Shown: positions 27,791 to 37,952, counted from the first letter of the stretch. The stretch is 64,000 nucleotides of DNA from JAAURB01 sp049649525 (GCA_049649525.1 JBARZE010000019.1:105370-169369); one strand, 5' to 3'. Numbers and translations are program-made. The notes: generated by a model from the letters alone, not told the origin.

Positions 27791-29167
27791 TTATTCAGCC
27801 GCAAATTCGGGTACTCTTTTCAACTGAGATGCTTCAGCCGTGGCAATGGGAACTTCTTCTGTGACTGCAGTTGTATCGGGTAACCATCGCACGAAGGGTA
27901 AGACAAGTAAAGTACTGAGATTGGTTACCAACATCAGCATCCAGAGATGCTCAAAATTAGTTTCTGTTACCCCAAATAAATGGGTTAAAATTGCACCCAA
28001 TTCATGAGAAATCAATCCCCCCAGATTAAATACAGACATCACCAAGGCAAATAATGTCGCTTCTACCCCCGGTGGACACAATCGCGCTGCCAATACTAAA
28101 AGCGGCATCAATGTCATTTCACCCACAACCGTGAGAATCACACTATCCCCTAAACTAAACCAATGGTCATCAATCCCAATGGCGCGGTTAGCATGAGTCA
28201 CCAGAATTAAGGTGGTTAAACCCAACCCAGTAGAAAGGATGGTAGACCAGAAAAATATCCGACGAAACGGTACGGATTTAAAATAGCGTTGAAATAGCCA
28301 AACACCCAATAACGCAGCCACACTGGTGACTAAACGAACTCGTCCTAAAAATTCGGGTTGAAATCCCAGTTCATTCGTGGTGAAATAGAAAAACGCAGAA
28401 TCAGCACTCGGTGTCGCTTGCCAAATTAAAATAAATAGGGTGGGTAACCAGATGTTTTTTTGACTAATCGCTTGACGCAACAGTTTCACTTGCTGTCGTA
28501 CTGTTTGCCAATTTGAACCGACCTCTGTTTTTTGTTCATTAATTAGTCCAGCTACCCCTAATACAATTAAGGGAAACAGGGCTGTAATCAGAAAAATGGT
28601 GCGGCTAGTGAAATACTCCAGTAAAATACCTCCCAGATAAGCGGTAATAATTCCGCCAACTGCCGAACTTCCCCAACATAAAGATTGCAGCGAACCCACC
28701 GCGCTTTGAGATTGCGATCTAGCTCGTTGAGCCACAATAGAGTCTACAATTACATCACTAATGGCAACAGAGAGAGAAGTGAAAGTGATGGTTATCGTTG
28801 CCGCCAGAGGGGTATTAACGATAGTGCCAAAAGCAACCCAAGACAGACTTCCCATTACACCCGCTAAAATCAGGTAAGGGCGGCGATGGTAGCCTAAAAC
28901 AGGTAAACCATCCGACAGAAAGCCAATCAGGGGCTTCAGCGTCCAGGGTAAAACCACAACCCCCACCAAAGCAGCCGTTTCAGTCGGCGTTAACCCCAAT
29001 TCATCTTTGAGGAAAAAGCTGATTGCGAGTCGGGCTAAGCCTAAAATCCCTTGAACGAAATACACCAGCATAATTGCGGCGAGTTCAGGGGTGGGTTCAT
29101 TTCCTAACAGTATTGTGTTTTTTAGTTTGCTTTTGAGAGTGGTTAAACTCTCTGGAGAAATTAGCAT
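27791..29167 (-). CDS. Folate/biopterin transporter (FBT) family protein
   Basis: This 458-residue membrane protein has about 12 hydrophobic segments. The N-terminal part (ELAAIMLVYFVQGILGLARLA, TPTETAALVGVVVLPWTLKPLIGFLSDGLPVLGYHRRPYL) is typical of FBT proteins (PF03092), a major-facilitator branch found in cyanobacteria, plastids and kinetoplastids. ISDVIVDSIVAQRAR in helix 4 is a further family motif. Characterised members move folates or related pterins, but several have unknown substrates. It lies upstream of the carotenoid oxygenase gene with a 62-base gap. A functional link is conjecture. Confidence 0.85.
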   Translation of the reverse strand: MLISPESLTTLKSKLKNTILLGNEPTPELAAIMLVYFVQGILGLARLAISFFLKDELGLTPTETAALVGVVVLPWTLKPLIGFLSDGLPVLGYHRRPYLILAGVMGSLSWVAFGTIVNTPLAATITITFTSLSVAISDVIVDSIVAQRARSQSQSAVGSLQSLCWGSSAVGGIITAYLGGILLEYFTSRTIFLITALFPLIVLGVAGLINEQKTEVGSNWQTVRQQVKLLRQAISQKNIWLPTLFILIWQATPSADSAFFYFTTNELGFQPEFLGRVRLVTSVAALLGVWLFQRYFKSVPFRRIFFWSTILSTGLGLTTLILVTHANRAIGIDDHWFSLGDSVILTVVGEMTLMPLLVLAARLCPPGVEATLFALVMSVFNLGGLISHELGAILTHLFGVTETNFEHLWMLMLVTNLSTLLVLPFVRWLPDTTAVTEEVPIATAEASQLKRVPEFAAE

Positions 29168-29329
29168 TGAGAAAAATCAAGATTAATTAAGAAATATTAA
29201 CATTCCTTTACTATAATAGCGAGTTTCACCCGTCAATTTTTATTCCGAAATACATAGATCCAGTGAGTCACTGTGTAGCCTGGTTTCGCTATATCGGTGA
29301 CACTTTTAACTAATGTGGGTAAGAAATTT

Positions 29330-30388
29330 TTAATTGTTCCGATTCCAAATTGAGCGTTGAGTTGTCCGAGAAAACAAAGAATCATCCCCAAAACGATAAA
29401 CTAATAGGGGTTGTCGAGAGCGTTTAGAACTCGCCGCCATGTCTAGCTGCACCTGAGACCCCCCTTGATTGGTACGATAAACCTGCTGTGTGCGGCCACT
29501 ACTGAGGGTAATTTGCCATCCGGGAACCAAAACTTGAGTACAAACATCGTCGGGTTGTGCTAGACCCAAGCAACTATCCGGCCAGATATTGGGTCGAACA
29601 TCAATAATTTGAAAAGCAGATTGAGGCTGACCCGATTCCTCAGTAGCCTGTTGGAATACAGCATCAACCACCACAGGAGAAATCGCTTGAGAAGTGGGTT
29701 TTTGTGATTCTAAGCGTAATAGCTTGCCCGTTGCATCACTGCGATAAATCCAAGTTTTATCTTCAGCCGTAACCACCACACGCCAGCCTGAAATAACTTG
29801 TTGACCACAAAATTCACCCGATGCGGCTAAGCCTAAACAAGTATCGGGCCAATTGCGGGGAGTCGCTTGCATAATATTAAGCTGCTTTGGAGGCGTTTCT
29901 AATTGACCCGAGAGATTTTGACGAATTGCGGCAACCACTTGAGACGGCAAAGAAACATTCGCTTGTATAGACTGAAATTGAGCGATATCAGAATCAAATC
30001 CCATCAGTTGGAAATTCAGCGCCATTCGTTCCGATAACAGCACATTCGGCACAGACATTAGACTCGGTAACGGCGTTTCTAGCCCCTGCTGCACAGGCAG
30101 ACAATCTAATGCTGCGATACAATCAGAAGTTGCTTGTGTTGTTATGGCCGACTCTACTTTAGAAGTATTTTTCGTTAAGATGTTAAAGGCAGTTTCTGTT
30201 TCTTTGGCTTGAGTCAAAGAGGTTGCAATAGAACTATAAGTTTCTTTGAGAAAAGTTTGAATCAGAGTCGGATAAGCTTTAAAAATAATCACTCCAGTTA
30301 ACATCATTGCCAACATCCACCGACGAGGTTGCTGCTTTTTAGTAAAAAAGTTATTGAATTGAGAATCGTTCTTCTGTCTCGGTTTCAT
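29330..30388 (-). CDS. Membrane-anchored protein with two WPDxCLGL repeats
   Basis: This 352-residue protein has a basic N terminus, one hydrophobic segment (about 25-45, WMLAMMLTGVIIFKAYPTLI) and a periplasmic remainder. Two copies of a module follow, at about 178-230 and 267-320. Each reads WPD(T/S)CLGLA, a second Cys 7-8 residues on (EFC/DVC), then GW, a short strand and YR. The paired cysteines per copy suggest a disulfide-bonded small beta domain. I recognise the WPDxCLGL unit as common in cyanobacterial exported proteins but without a function. It is monocistronic. Confidence 0.7.
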   Translation of the reverse strand: MKPRQKNDSQFNNFFTKKQQPRRWMLAMMLTGVIIFKAYPTLIQTFLKETYSSIATSLTQAKETETAFNILTKNTSKVESAITTQATSDCIAALDCLPVQQGLETPLPSLMSVPNVLLSERMALNFQLMGFDSDIAQFQSIQANVSLPSQVVAAIRQNLSGQLETPPKQLNIMQATPRNWPDTCLGLAASGEFCGQQVISGWRVVVTAEDKTWIYRSDATGKLLRLESQKPTSQAISPVVVDAVFQQATEESGQPQSAFQIIDVRPNIWPDSCLGLAQPDDVCTQVLVPGWQITLSSGRTQQVYRTNQGGSQVQLDMAASSKRSRQPLLVYRFGDDSLFSRTTQRSIWNRNN

Positions 30389-31111
30389 GAAAAGTATCCG
30401 CGCTCATTAATCTACAAAAACACCGAAATACCCTGCTTTGGGTTTCTCCCAGTTAGAAGGGTCACTGTTCCTCGCTGGAGGAAGCACACTGATGAAGGGT
30501 TGAATTTTATTGCTGTCTGATGCCTAACGCTACAATCTCTTGAGGCTCAAAGTTGCTTTGACTTCAATCACAACTGACCTTACATCCCTCAACTTTTAAT
30601 GACAGCAATTTCACGACAGAACTAAAACTGAGATTTCGATGTTACAGGGTATCATAGTATTTTTCTATTGTAACTCAAATTCCTTATTTTAGTTTGATAA
30701 ATCATTTCTATTTTATTAGTTACAGCGATAACAATGAATATTTGGCTCGCAGGTGGGGCTGCATTACACAAACGAGACTATACGCTATCAGTCGATAACA
30801 GCTTCAGTCTGTCGGCATTCGGAGAAACTCAAGAGAAAAACTGCTTTCGTTGCTGATGCTGGGTTAACTCTAGTTTTAGCAACCCAATGTGAACATTTTA
30901 ATTGAAGATAGAATTACAGTTTATCGATTTGCAGCATAATTTTAACCCGATCACCCGGTTACCTCAGAAAAACTGGCTTAGATGTTCAAAACCCATCAAC
31001 CCAAAGGTAAAGCGAATTGAGCCGCTGCTGGGCAACACGCAACCGCTTAATATTTTAGACGACGGGCTATCGAATTGATTTAAATGAAATATTGCTTGAG
31101 GCAATGACTGA
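30389..31111. other. Intergenic region, no firm gene
   Basis: About 720 bases. A 40-codon plus-strand frame at 30734-30856 starts with ATG but has no good ribosome site or recognisable sequence. The rest is broken by stops in all frames. No RNA gene was recognised. Confidence 0.4.
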
Positions 31112-32953
31112 TTAAGAATAACCGAGTAAAAGTGCAGTTTGATAAAAAATAAAACTAGCTATCCATGCTAATAGTAATGAAAATATTAGGGAAAATATTG
31201 TAAATTTACTAGATTTAGATTCATTAAATAAAGTTACAATTGTTGTGAGGCAGGGAGTATATAAAAGACAAAATAAACAAAAACTATAACCCTGAACAAA
31301 CGTGACACTTTCGGTAATCTGTTGACTGACTAAACTCGAATTCACACTATAAATGACAGCCAATGACCCAATTACAACTTCTTTAGCAATAAACCCAAAA
31401 ATCAAGGCTAAAGTTAGATAGGGATCGATACCAATGGGTTGCATGACTGGACTTAAAAACTGTCCTATTTGTCCGCCAATGGTCTCTAAACCTGTTGTAT
31501 TGGGAGGTAAGTTTGTGATCGACCAAACTGCAATACAACCGAATGTAATAAACCCGGAAGCCCGTCTAAGAAATGTCTGAACTTCTCCCCAAGCGCGTAA
31601 AAAGATTTGTTGCCCAGTGGGGAAGCGATAAGGCGGTAATTCTAAGATAAAAGGTTCTTCATTTTTGAAAAAATCTTGAAATAATGCGGCTGTTAAAATA
31701 GCGGCGACAAAACTTAAAAGATATAGAGAAAATAATACAATCGCTCCATTTTGACTGGGAAAAGTAGCCGCAATAATAAAGACAAAAACCTGTAATCTAG
31801 CCGAACATAAAGCAAACGGAATGACTAACATTGTCAGTAATCTTAAAGCACGCGATCGCATTACCCGTGTTCCCATTAATGCCGGAACATTGCAGCCAAA
31901 TCCCATCATTTGCATGACAAAACTACGACCATCTAAGCCTATTTTTGCCATCAAACCATCCATTAGATAGGCAGATCTAGATAAATAGCCGCTATCTTCA
32001 AGAATTGCCATCAACATAAAAAATAAGACAATTAATGGCACAAAAGAAGCCACTGTTGCGATGCCATTCCAAACACCATTGATAATAAAATCTTGAATAA
32101 TATTTGGCAGCGGTTGTAACACAGGTTCTAATAGATTTGTTTGCAGCCATTGGGTTAAATTATCCATTATATCCTGGGCGGGTAAACCGATAATCCATAT
32201 TAGCCAAAATACAGCAAACATTCCAAGAAAAAATAAAGGCAAGCCGAAAATGGGATGTAATAAAAACCGATCAATTTTTTGAGTCAAACTAATAGAAATT
32301 TCCGCCGGAATTTTAATTGAAGTTTCAATAATAGCGTCAATTTCATCAGTTAAAATAGGATGTAATTTTGTCAAATGAGATTTTAAATCCTTAATGGGTA
32401 TAGCTTTTGCTCTTTCTTGCTTTAAGACTTGACAAATTTGTTCATAGGCTTTCATATAGCCTGTGCCATATTTTGCACTCATTAAAAAGACAGGAAATCC
32501 CAAGCTTTCTGATAGTTTTTCTGTATCAATTTTAATACCATACTGTTCCGCCTCATCTGCCATATTCAGCATTAAAATCATTGGCAAATCTAACGCTTTT
32601 AGTTGTAAAGCCAACCGCAATTGTCGATCAATTTGTGCCGCATTTAACACTAAAATTACCAAATCAACCGGATACTGTTCTAAAAAACATTGAACAACTG
32701 TTTCATCTTCCGAAAAACCCTGAAGATCATAAATTCCCGGCAAATCTACAAACTCCGTCGGCTGACCATTAATCACCACTTCAGCCTGTAATAAATCCAC
32801 CGTAATTCCCGGCCAATTTCCCACCGATGTATTGGCTTTTGTAACCCGATTAAAAAAAGTCGATTTTCCCGTATTCGGCATCCCCAACAAAGCCACTCTT
32901 TGGGTGATATTCTGATTAGATGATTGGGTATTAGAAGGAGTATGACAAGTCAT
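31112..32953 (-). CDS. feoB: Ferrous iron transporter B
   Basis: This 613-residue protein has an N-terminal G domain with G1 GMPNTGKS (24-31), G3 DLPG, G4 LNMADE and G5 MSAKYG. A helical spacer follows and then a polytopic membrane part of about eight helices, with the two Gate-like halves (FVPLIVLFFMLMAILEDSGYLSR and GYSFCLFCLLYTPCLTTI). The CxxG-like segment MGFGCNVPALMGTR is typical of FeoB. It imports Fe(II) across the plasma membrane in a GTP-dependent manner. feoA lies 53 bases upstream on the same strand. No feoC is present. The length is near the cyanobacterial norm. Confidence 0.95.
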   Translation of the reverse strand: MTCHTPSNTQSSNQNITQRVALLGMPNTGKSTFFNRVTKANTSVGNWPGITVDLLQAEVVINGQPTEFVDLPGIYDLQGFSEDETVVQCFLEQYPVDLVILVLNAAQIDRQLRLALQLKALDLPMILMLNMADEAEQYGIKIDTEKLSESLGFPVFLMSAKYGTGYMKAYEQICQVLKQERAKAIPIKDLKSHLTKLHPILTDEIDAIIETSIKIPAEISISLTQKIDRFLLHPIFGLPLFFLGMFAVFWLIWIIGLPAQDIMDNLTQWLQTNLLEPVLQPLPNIIQDFIINGVWNGIATVASFVPLIVLFFMLMAILEDSGYLSRSAYLMDGLMAKIGLDGRSFVMQMMGFGCNVPALMGTRVMRSRALRLLTMLVIPFALCSARLQVFVFIIAATFPSQNGAIVLFSLYLLSFVAAILTAALFQDFFKNEEPFILELPPYRFPTGQQIFLRAWGEVQTFLRRASGFITFGCIAVWSITNLPPNTTGLETIGGQIGQFLSPVMQPIGIDPYLTLALIFGFIAKEVVIGSLAVIYSVNSSLVSQQITESVTFVQGYSFCLFCLLYTPCLTTIVTLFNESKSSKFTIFSLIFSLLLAWIASFIFYQTALLLGYS

Positions 32954-33006
32954 AATTTAAAAGGAATTTCAAAATAGGTATAACATCGGGAAAAAGGTTA
33001 ATAATA

Positions 33007-33243
33007 TTATGTTAAACGAACTTGAACTAAACGCGCCTCCCGGCGACGAATCGCCACCTCTGTTGTCGTTCCTACCCGCAAGTGTATCGGCCCTCCAAAC
33101 CCAGCAATTCGTAGGACTTGAACAGATCGATCGGGAACAATTCCTAAAGCAGCCAGTCGTTGAACAAATCCTATTGTTTCAGGCGTTTGATCGATCTGTT
33201 CAATTAAAGCAATTTGACCCGGTTTTAACTCTGATAAACTCAT
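33007..33243 (-). CDS. feoA: Ferrous iron transport protein A
   Basis: This 78-residue SH3-like FeoA-domain protein begins MSLSELKPGQIALIEQID, with the core RLAALGIVPDRSVQVLRIAGFGGPIHLRVG and ending AIRRREARLVQV. It is the cytoplasmic accessory partner of FeoB and immediately precedes feoB, forming a two-gene operon. The upstream region shows no strong Fur box that I could defend. An overlapping plus-strand frame of equal length is a shadow. Confidence 0.95.
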   Translation of the reverse strand: MSLSELKPGQIALIEQIDQTPETIGFVQRLAALGIVPDRSVQVLRIAGFGGPIHLRVGTTTEVAIRRREARLVQVRLT

Positions 33244-33289
33244 GACATTTATTAGTTTGATGCAATTGTAGAAAAACTCATAATTTTAG

Positions 33290-33585
33290 CGAATACCATT
33301 GAAGCCGTTTATTAAATCTGATAATTTTGATAAATCTAAAAATGCTTCAGCTAAAGCTTCCAATTGTTGCTCAGACAAAGATTATATCTAAGAACAATTT
33401 CCTCAATTAATTTCACAAAATTTCCGCATAATTAAAAGTAGAATCAGCTATAGCTCAGCGTCGGTTAATCCTTCTAGATCAACTCTAGTTTATTTTGATT
33501 CAGTGGCTAATTCCAACATTTTAACAATCTCCTGACGACTTAACTGAGGAAACTTGTAAACCATTGTAGTTTCGATTAATTCCAT
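33290..33585 (-). pseudogene. Remnant of an Rpn-family/DUF4351 nuclease-like gene
   Basis: Reading the minus strand, an ATG at 33585 opens MELIETTMVYKFPQLSRQE, ending at a stop at 33490. This matches the conserved VYKFPQLSREEIxxML linker of cyanobacterial Rpn (PD-(D/E)XK) proteins. About 110 bases downstream is SEQQLEALAEAFLDLSKLSDL (about 33290-33380), typical of the DUF4351 domain that ends those proteins. Between and before them the frames are full of stops. The domain order is right, so this is a decayed gene. Family recall is from memory. Confidence 0.5.
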
Positions 33586-33717
33586 TATGACTGCTATCGG
33601 TAATTGTGGGGTCTATTACTAATCGATAACAACTGCGATCGCTTTACCCGCTGCGGTTTCTTGGGGTTCGATAATTCACTCCACTAGCACAATAATATGA
33701 ATACATTAACTCAATAA

Positions 33718-35136
33718 TTATTCTTGAGCATTTGCCTGTTTCAGTTGTTTAATAACCGTTTGATGTTCATTAAACTGCGCCAACATCAAAGCAGTACAAC
33801 CCCCTTGATTTTTGAGATTCACATCAGCCCCTGCTTCAATTAACTGCTTAACAACTGCTGTATGCCCTCTATAGGCCGCCCACATTAACGCGCTCGCCCC
33901 CGCCTCGTCTTGCAGGTCTACCACGCCGCCATGAGCCAATAACACCTGCACTAGATTTAAACTCCCTCGCTCAGCCGCCGTCATTAGTGGCGTTTTTCCT
34001 TGCTCAGTAGTTTGATTAACATTCGCCCCAGCACTCAATAGCGCATGAACAATTTCTGCTTTCCCCTGCACCACCGCCAAAGTCAGGGCAGTTTCTCCAA
34101 ATAGATCGCAACTTAACAAATGCTGAACTTGTTCTGGGGAAGTTTTCTGTAACAACAGCGTGACAATGGAAGTATAACCCTGTAAAACCGCCACCATTAA
34201 CGGGGTATCCCCTAAATGATTTTCAGCATCTGCCCCCGCGCCATGCTTAAGCAATTCTTCCACCACCGATAAATGTTCTTCAACAACTGCTAGATGTAAA
34301 GCCGTTTCCTGGTCACAATCGCGGGCATTGACATCAGCGCCTGCTTCAATTAACTTTGAAACAACTGTACTGTGTCCCGCCGCCGCTGCAGCCATTAAAG
34401 CCGTTCCCCCATCGCAATTACAAGCATTAACATCAGCCCCAGCACTCAACAACGCTCGAACGACTGGAAGTTGACCCAAATCAGCCGCTAACATTAACGG
34501 GGTGTCTTCATCTTCGTAACGAGCATTAACATTAACCCCTGCTTGAATTAATACATGAATGTATTGTAAATTACCTTGCTCAATCAGTTGGCGCAATAAA
34601 ACGCGGGTAAAAGGTGCATCTCGGGTTCCCGCTGCTAAAATAGTTTGAACAATCTCTAGTTGAGCTGCATTTAAAGCTTGGATGAGAATAGTGCTAAATT
34701 CTTGCTCTGTTCGTTCAACGGTGGCACTATTGTCTATTAGCAATTTAACCATTTCCCGATCTGCCTTCATACAGGCTGCCATTAACGGAGTCCGGTTCTG
34801 TTGATTTTTTAAATTAACATCGGCTCCGAAGTCAATCAGCAGTTGAGCAACTTCTAGTTGATGACTCGCGGCGGATAACATTAGTGCACTCATGCCATAT
34901 TGCTTACTAGTCGCGTTGACATCTGCCCCATGATTGAGTAGCGCTTCTACAATTTGAAGATGACCCCCCCGAGCCGCTAGCATCAGGGCTGTGATACTAT
35001 CTTTATTTTTAGCATCGACGTTCACCCCTTTAGCCAGCAAAGCACGAGTGTGAATCAGATTGCCTGTCTTAACCGCCTGAAGTAATACGCTATCTTGTAA
35101 TTTAGCAGCCATAGCCGTTTTGTGATTTAATCCCAT
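33718..35136 (-). CDS. Ankyrin-repeat protein
   Basis: From ATG 35136 it has 472 residues and consists almost wholly of about 13 ankyrin repeats of 33 residues (consensus G-TALMLAA--GH--VV--LL-AGADVNA). Two middle repeats (about 125-200) are degenerate and one (about 325-345) has a longer loop. There is no signal peptide, so a cytoplasmic protein-binding scaffold is expected; the ligand is unknown. The open frame reaches a TTG at 35148. Starts at 35136 and 35112 are both possible and none has a good ribosome site. It is monocistronic. Confidence 0.92.
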   Translation of the reverse strand: MGLNHKTAMAAKLQDSVLLQAVKTGNLIHTRALLAKGVNVDAKNKDSITALMLAARGGHLQIVEALLNHGADVNATSKQYGMSALMLSAASHQLEVAQLLIDFGADVNLKNQQNRTPLMAACMKADREMVKLLIDNSATVERTEQEFSTILIQALNAAQLEIVQTILAAGTRDAPFTRVLLRQLIEQGNLQYIHVLIQAGVNVNARYEDEDTPLMLAADLGQLPVVRALLSAGADVNACNCDGGTALMAAAAAGHSTVVSKLIEAGADVNARDCDQETALHLAVVEEHLSVVEELLKHGAGADAENHLGDTPLMVAVLQGYTSIVTLLLQKTSPEQVQHLLSCDLFGETALTLAVVQGKAEIVHALLSAGANVNQTTEQGKTPLMTAAERGSLNLVQVLLAHGGVVDLQDEAGASALMWAAYRGHTAVVKQLIEAGADVNLKNQGGCTALMLAQFNEHQTVIKQLKQANAQE

Positions 35137-35148
35137 AGCAAGGAACAA

Positions 35149-35902
35149 CAGAGGCGGAGTTACTCAAAACTGTTTGCGATCGCCGCATCAGCAGTCTTGT
35201 AGAGTCAGGGGCGAGTATATTCCAAACCTCTCTGGGTTGAGTGGATTTTTGAGTGAACACACTCGTGAAATCACAACTCCAACTTCAGTTTTGATTGTTT
35301 TTCTCACCGACAACTGCTCTGTTATCTAATCATCAACCTCTTGGTAGTCTTCAATGTCATTGATGAGTGGTTAAAGTAGCATTACTAGAGAAACTTCAGT
35401 TAACTCAGCACGACAGAGCGACTTTCAAGCATAATCTCAGGATTTATCCAGAATCGTCAACTCCACTGAGTAGAGTTTTAAAGTCGATCGCACTGATGCC
35501 GCCAATTTGTGGCGAACCCGAGAATATCTATTTAATTCACTTGTTTATCACTATCATCTCATGGTAAACTATACCCATATTTCAAAAGAAATCAAAATTA
35601 AGGTAGCTTCTTAATTCATTCTAAAAGAATAAGACTCATCAAGATATTATAAAGCTGATGGCTCTGAAATTCTGCGGATATTTGAGGTGAAGGGAGCCTT
35701 CATATTAGCATCAGGTTAGTTTCTGTGGTCTTCCTTGACTGAAGCGATATCTTATTGGGAAAAAGATGATTGTTTTGCTCTCCAATGACGATTTTTTTTC
35801 ATTCTCCTAAAACCTATCACTTTTAGGTTTAGGTATGATATATAGTTACAGCGCTCTGATATTAATAATGTTTAGGTTAAGCTTTCGGTGTGACAAATAT
35901 AG
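35149..35902. other. Intergenic region upstream of the GAF histidine kinase
   Basis: About 750 bases between divergent genes. A 66-codon frame at 35367-35567 has no recognisable content. No RNA gene or repeat was recognised. Confidence 0.4.
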
Positions 35903-37729
35903 ATGAACTCTGATACAAACGGTTGGTTATCCAGCTCAACCTCTGCTCAAGTGTGGCAGGGTTTAGGTGCTGAACTAGTCTTTACTCAAAATGCATCAGG
36001 AGAGTATTTATCCTTTTATTGGCAGCAAGGGAGACAATATCATCTCTCAGAATCTGAGGTGGTCGGATATACCATCGGAGAAACAATCGGGCCGATGCTG
36101 ATTCCCCCTTACCTAGAACGGATTCGACGAGTACTGAAAAATTTAATTCCAGAGCGCTTTAGTTATCCTTTCTGTTACCAAAATCAATATTTTCCCCTCG
36201 ATCTGATTGTTAGCCCGATTCTGCAAGGCAACGGAGAAGCGACTCAAGTCTTAGTCATGGGCCGGGTATTGCAGCAACAAGACGTTGATCTCACAGCCGA
36301 CTGGGAAGATATCGTTGCATACCGTTCTTTACCGTCTAATTTTGATATTCAGCAAAAAATGCTGGTTCAAATTGCCGGGACCCTTTGCAGAACCGTTCCC
36401 CCTAGTTCTCAAATTTATCAGATTCTGCTGAGTCAGATTGCCCAAAAAATCCGCCGCACCCTAGATTTAAAGCAAATTTGGCAGCAAACCGTTAACAGCT
36501 TAGGTCAAGTCCTGCGGGTGAGCCGTTGTATTCTCTGTCCCTATCAACAGTCTTCTCATCGTCTGCCTCATTCTCAAAAAACTCAAGTCGTCGCTGAGTA
36601 TCGTCAACGCCAAGTTTCGATGATGTTAGGGTTAGACTTATCAATTCAACAAGAATTAGGCTGGACTCAAGCCTTGGCAACCCTTGAACCGGTTGTAATT
36701 GAGCATACTTCCAATATTGATGATCCCTACGAACGTCAATCTGTCTTAGTCATTCCGACTGCCTACCAAGAGATCCCCAATGCTTTGATTTGTTTACATC
36801 AATGTGACGAACTGCGGCAATGGACCATTGCAGAAATTGATTTTGTCCGGGAACTCGCCACCCAAGTGGGAACAGCAATTGCTCATGCGACCTTATATCA
36901 AGAACTCAAGGAAGCCCAAGCCGAAGCAGTGGCTTTATCTCGTCTCAAAAGTGAATTTCTGGCCAGTACCTCCCACGAATTACGAACGCCGCTGAATGGG
37001 ATTATTGGCTCTTTGAAGTTAGTGTTAGATGATATGGTCGATGACCCAGAAGAAGAACGAGAATTTATCCAAGAAGCCCACCGCGCCGCCATTCATCTGT
37101 TGAGTCTAATTAACGATGTCTTAGATATTGCCAAAATTGAAGCGGGTAAAATGGAAATTCAATTGGCATTGGTGAAGGTTGCCGATCTCTTAGAAGAAGT
37201 TGAAAAATTTACCCGGACTCAAATTCAACAAAAAGGCTTAACCTTAACAGTGCAAACTCCCCCGAGTCAAGATGAGATTATTGTTTATGCCAACTCTCAA
37301 CGGCTATTGCAAGTGTTGTTAAATTTAGTAGGAAATGCAATTAAATTTACCCATGAAGGGGGCGTGAGTATCAGTTTAGCCATTCTTCCGGGTAAGGTAG
37401 TGGTCAATAACCAACAATTACCTGGATTTGTGGAATTTAGAGTGGTTGATACAGGAATTGGTGTACCCATTGCCAAACAAGATCGGCTGTTTAAAGCCTT
37501 TTCTCAAGTGGATACGGGCTACACTCGTCAATACGGCGGCACAGGTTTAGGGTTAGTGATTTCTCAGAAATTAGTGCAAGCCATGGGGGGAACAGTTCGA
37601 TTTTATAGCTTGGGTGAAGGACTCGGTTCAACCGTCACCTTCACCGTGCCTTTATATCAAGAACCTGGAAAAGCTAAAATAGGCAGACCTAACCGCAGTG
37701 ATATTGTAGATAACTCTCAATCGGTCTAA
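35903..37729 (+). CDS. PAS-GAF sensor histidine kinase
   Basis: This 608-residue soluble kinase has an N-terminal PAS-like region (about 20-125), a GAF domain (about 185-330, ending IALVIP-like LICLHQCDELRQW) and a dimerisation/phosphoacceptor helix SEFLASTSHELRTPLNG with H358. The HATPase_c domain has N box NLVGNAIKFT, DTGIGV and GTGLGL. It has no receiver domain and no membrane helix. It is therefore an orthodox cytoplasmic kinase with a small-molecule or light-sensing GAF; a chromophore Cys is not assigned. No response regulator is adjacent. It is convergent with ndhO, ten bases apart. Confidence 0.92.
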   Translation: MNSDTNGWLSSSTSAQVWQGLGAELVFTQNASGEYLSFYWQQGRQYHLSESEVVGYTIGETIGPMLIPPYLERIRRVLKNLIPERFSYPFCYQNQYFPLDLIVSPILQGNGEATQVLVMGRVLQQQDVDLTADWEDIVAYRSLPSNFDIQQKMLVQIAGTLCRTVPPSSQIYQILLSQIAQKIRRTLDLKQIWQQTVNSLGQVLRVSRCILCPYQQSSHRLPHSQKTQVVAEYRQRQVSMMLGLDLSIQQELGWTQALATLEPVVIEHTSNIDDPYERQSVLVIPTAYQEIPNALICLHQCDELRQWTIAEIDFVRELATQVGTAIAHATLYQELKEAQAEAVALSRLKSEFLASTSHELRTPLNGIIGSLKLVLDDMVDDPEEEREFIQEAHRAAIHLLSLINDVLDIAKIEAGKMEIQLALVKVADLLEEVEKFTRTQIQQKGLTLTVQTPPSQDEIIVYANSQRLLQVLLNLVGNAIKFTHEGGVSISLAILPGKVVVNNQQLPGFVEFRVVDTGIGVPIAKQDRLFKAFSQVDTGYTRQYGGTGLGLVISQKLVQAMGGTVRFYSLGEGLGSTVTFTVPLYQEPGKAKIGRPNRSDIVDNSQSV

Positions 37730-37739
37730 AAGTTAGAAT

Positions 37740-37952
37740 TTAAGCAGATTCAAGTTGATCGAGCCGTAACCAGATATTTGGTGTTGGGACTTGACCAAAT
37801 TTCACCAGGGCATAATCTCCCCGCGTGTCCACGACTTCTCCTGGGGTTTCATAAATGTAAGAGGGAAAACGCCCGTCGCTGGCGCTTGCTTCGACACTAT
37901 TTTCTAATTGATCCCGAATTGCATGAACAAATGAACCTTTTTTGATAGCCAT
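37740..37952 (-). CDS. ndhO: NAD(P)H-quinone oxidoreductase subunit O
   Basis: This 70-residue protein begins MAIKKGSFVHAIRDQLENS, with the conserved YIYETPGEVVDTRGDYALVKFG and ending IWLRLDQL, full length for NdhO. It is an oxygenic-photosynthesis-specific subunit of the thylakoid NDH-1 complex, which carries out cyclic electron flow and CO2-uptake-linked electron transfer. It stands alone, as is usual in cyanobacteria. It is a clear cyanobacterial marker. Confidence 0.95.
   Translation of the reverse strand: MAIKKGSFVHAIRDQLENSVEASASDGRFPSYIYETPGEVVDTRGDYALVKFGQVPTPNIWLRLDQLESA

Noticed and set aside
35367..35567. 66-codon frame
   Set aside because: No ribosome site and no family resemblance.
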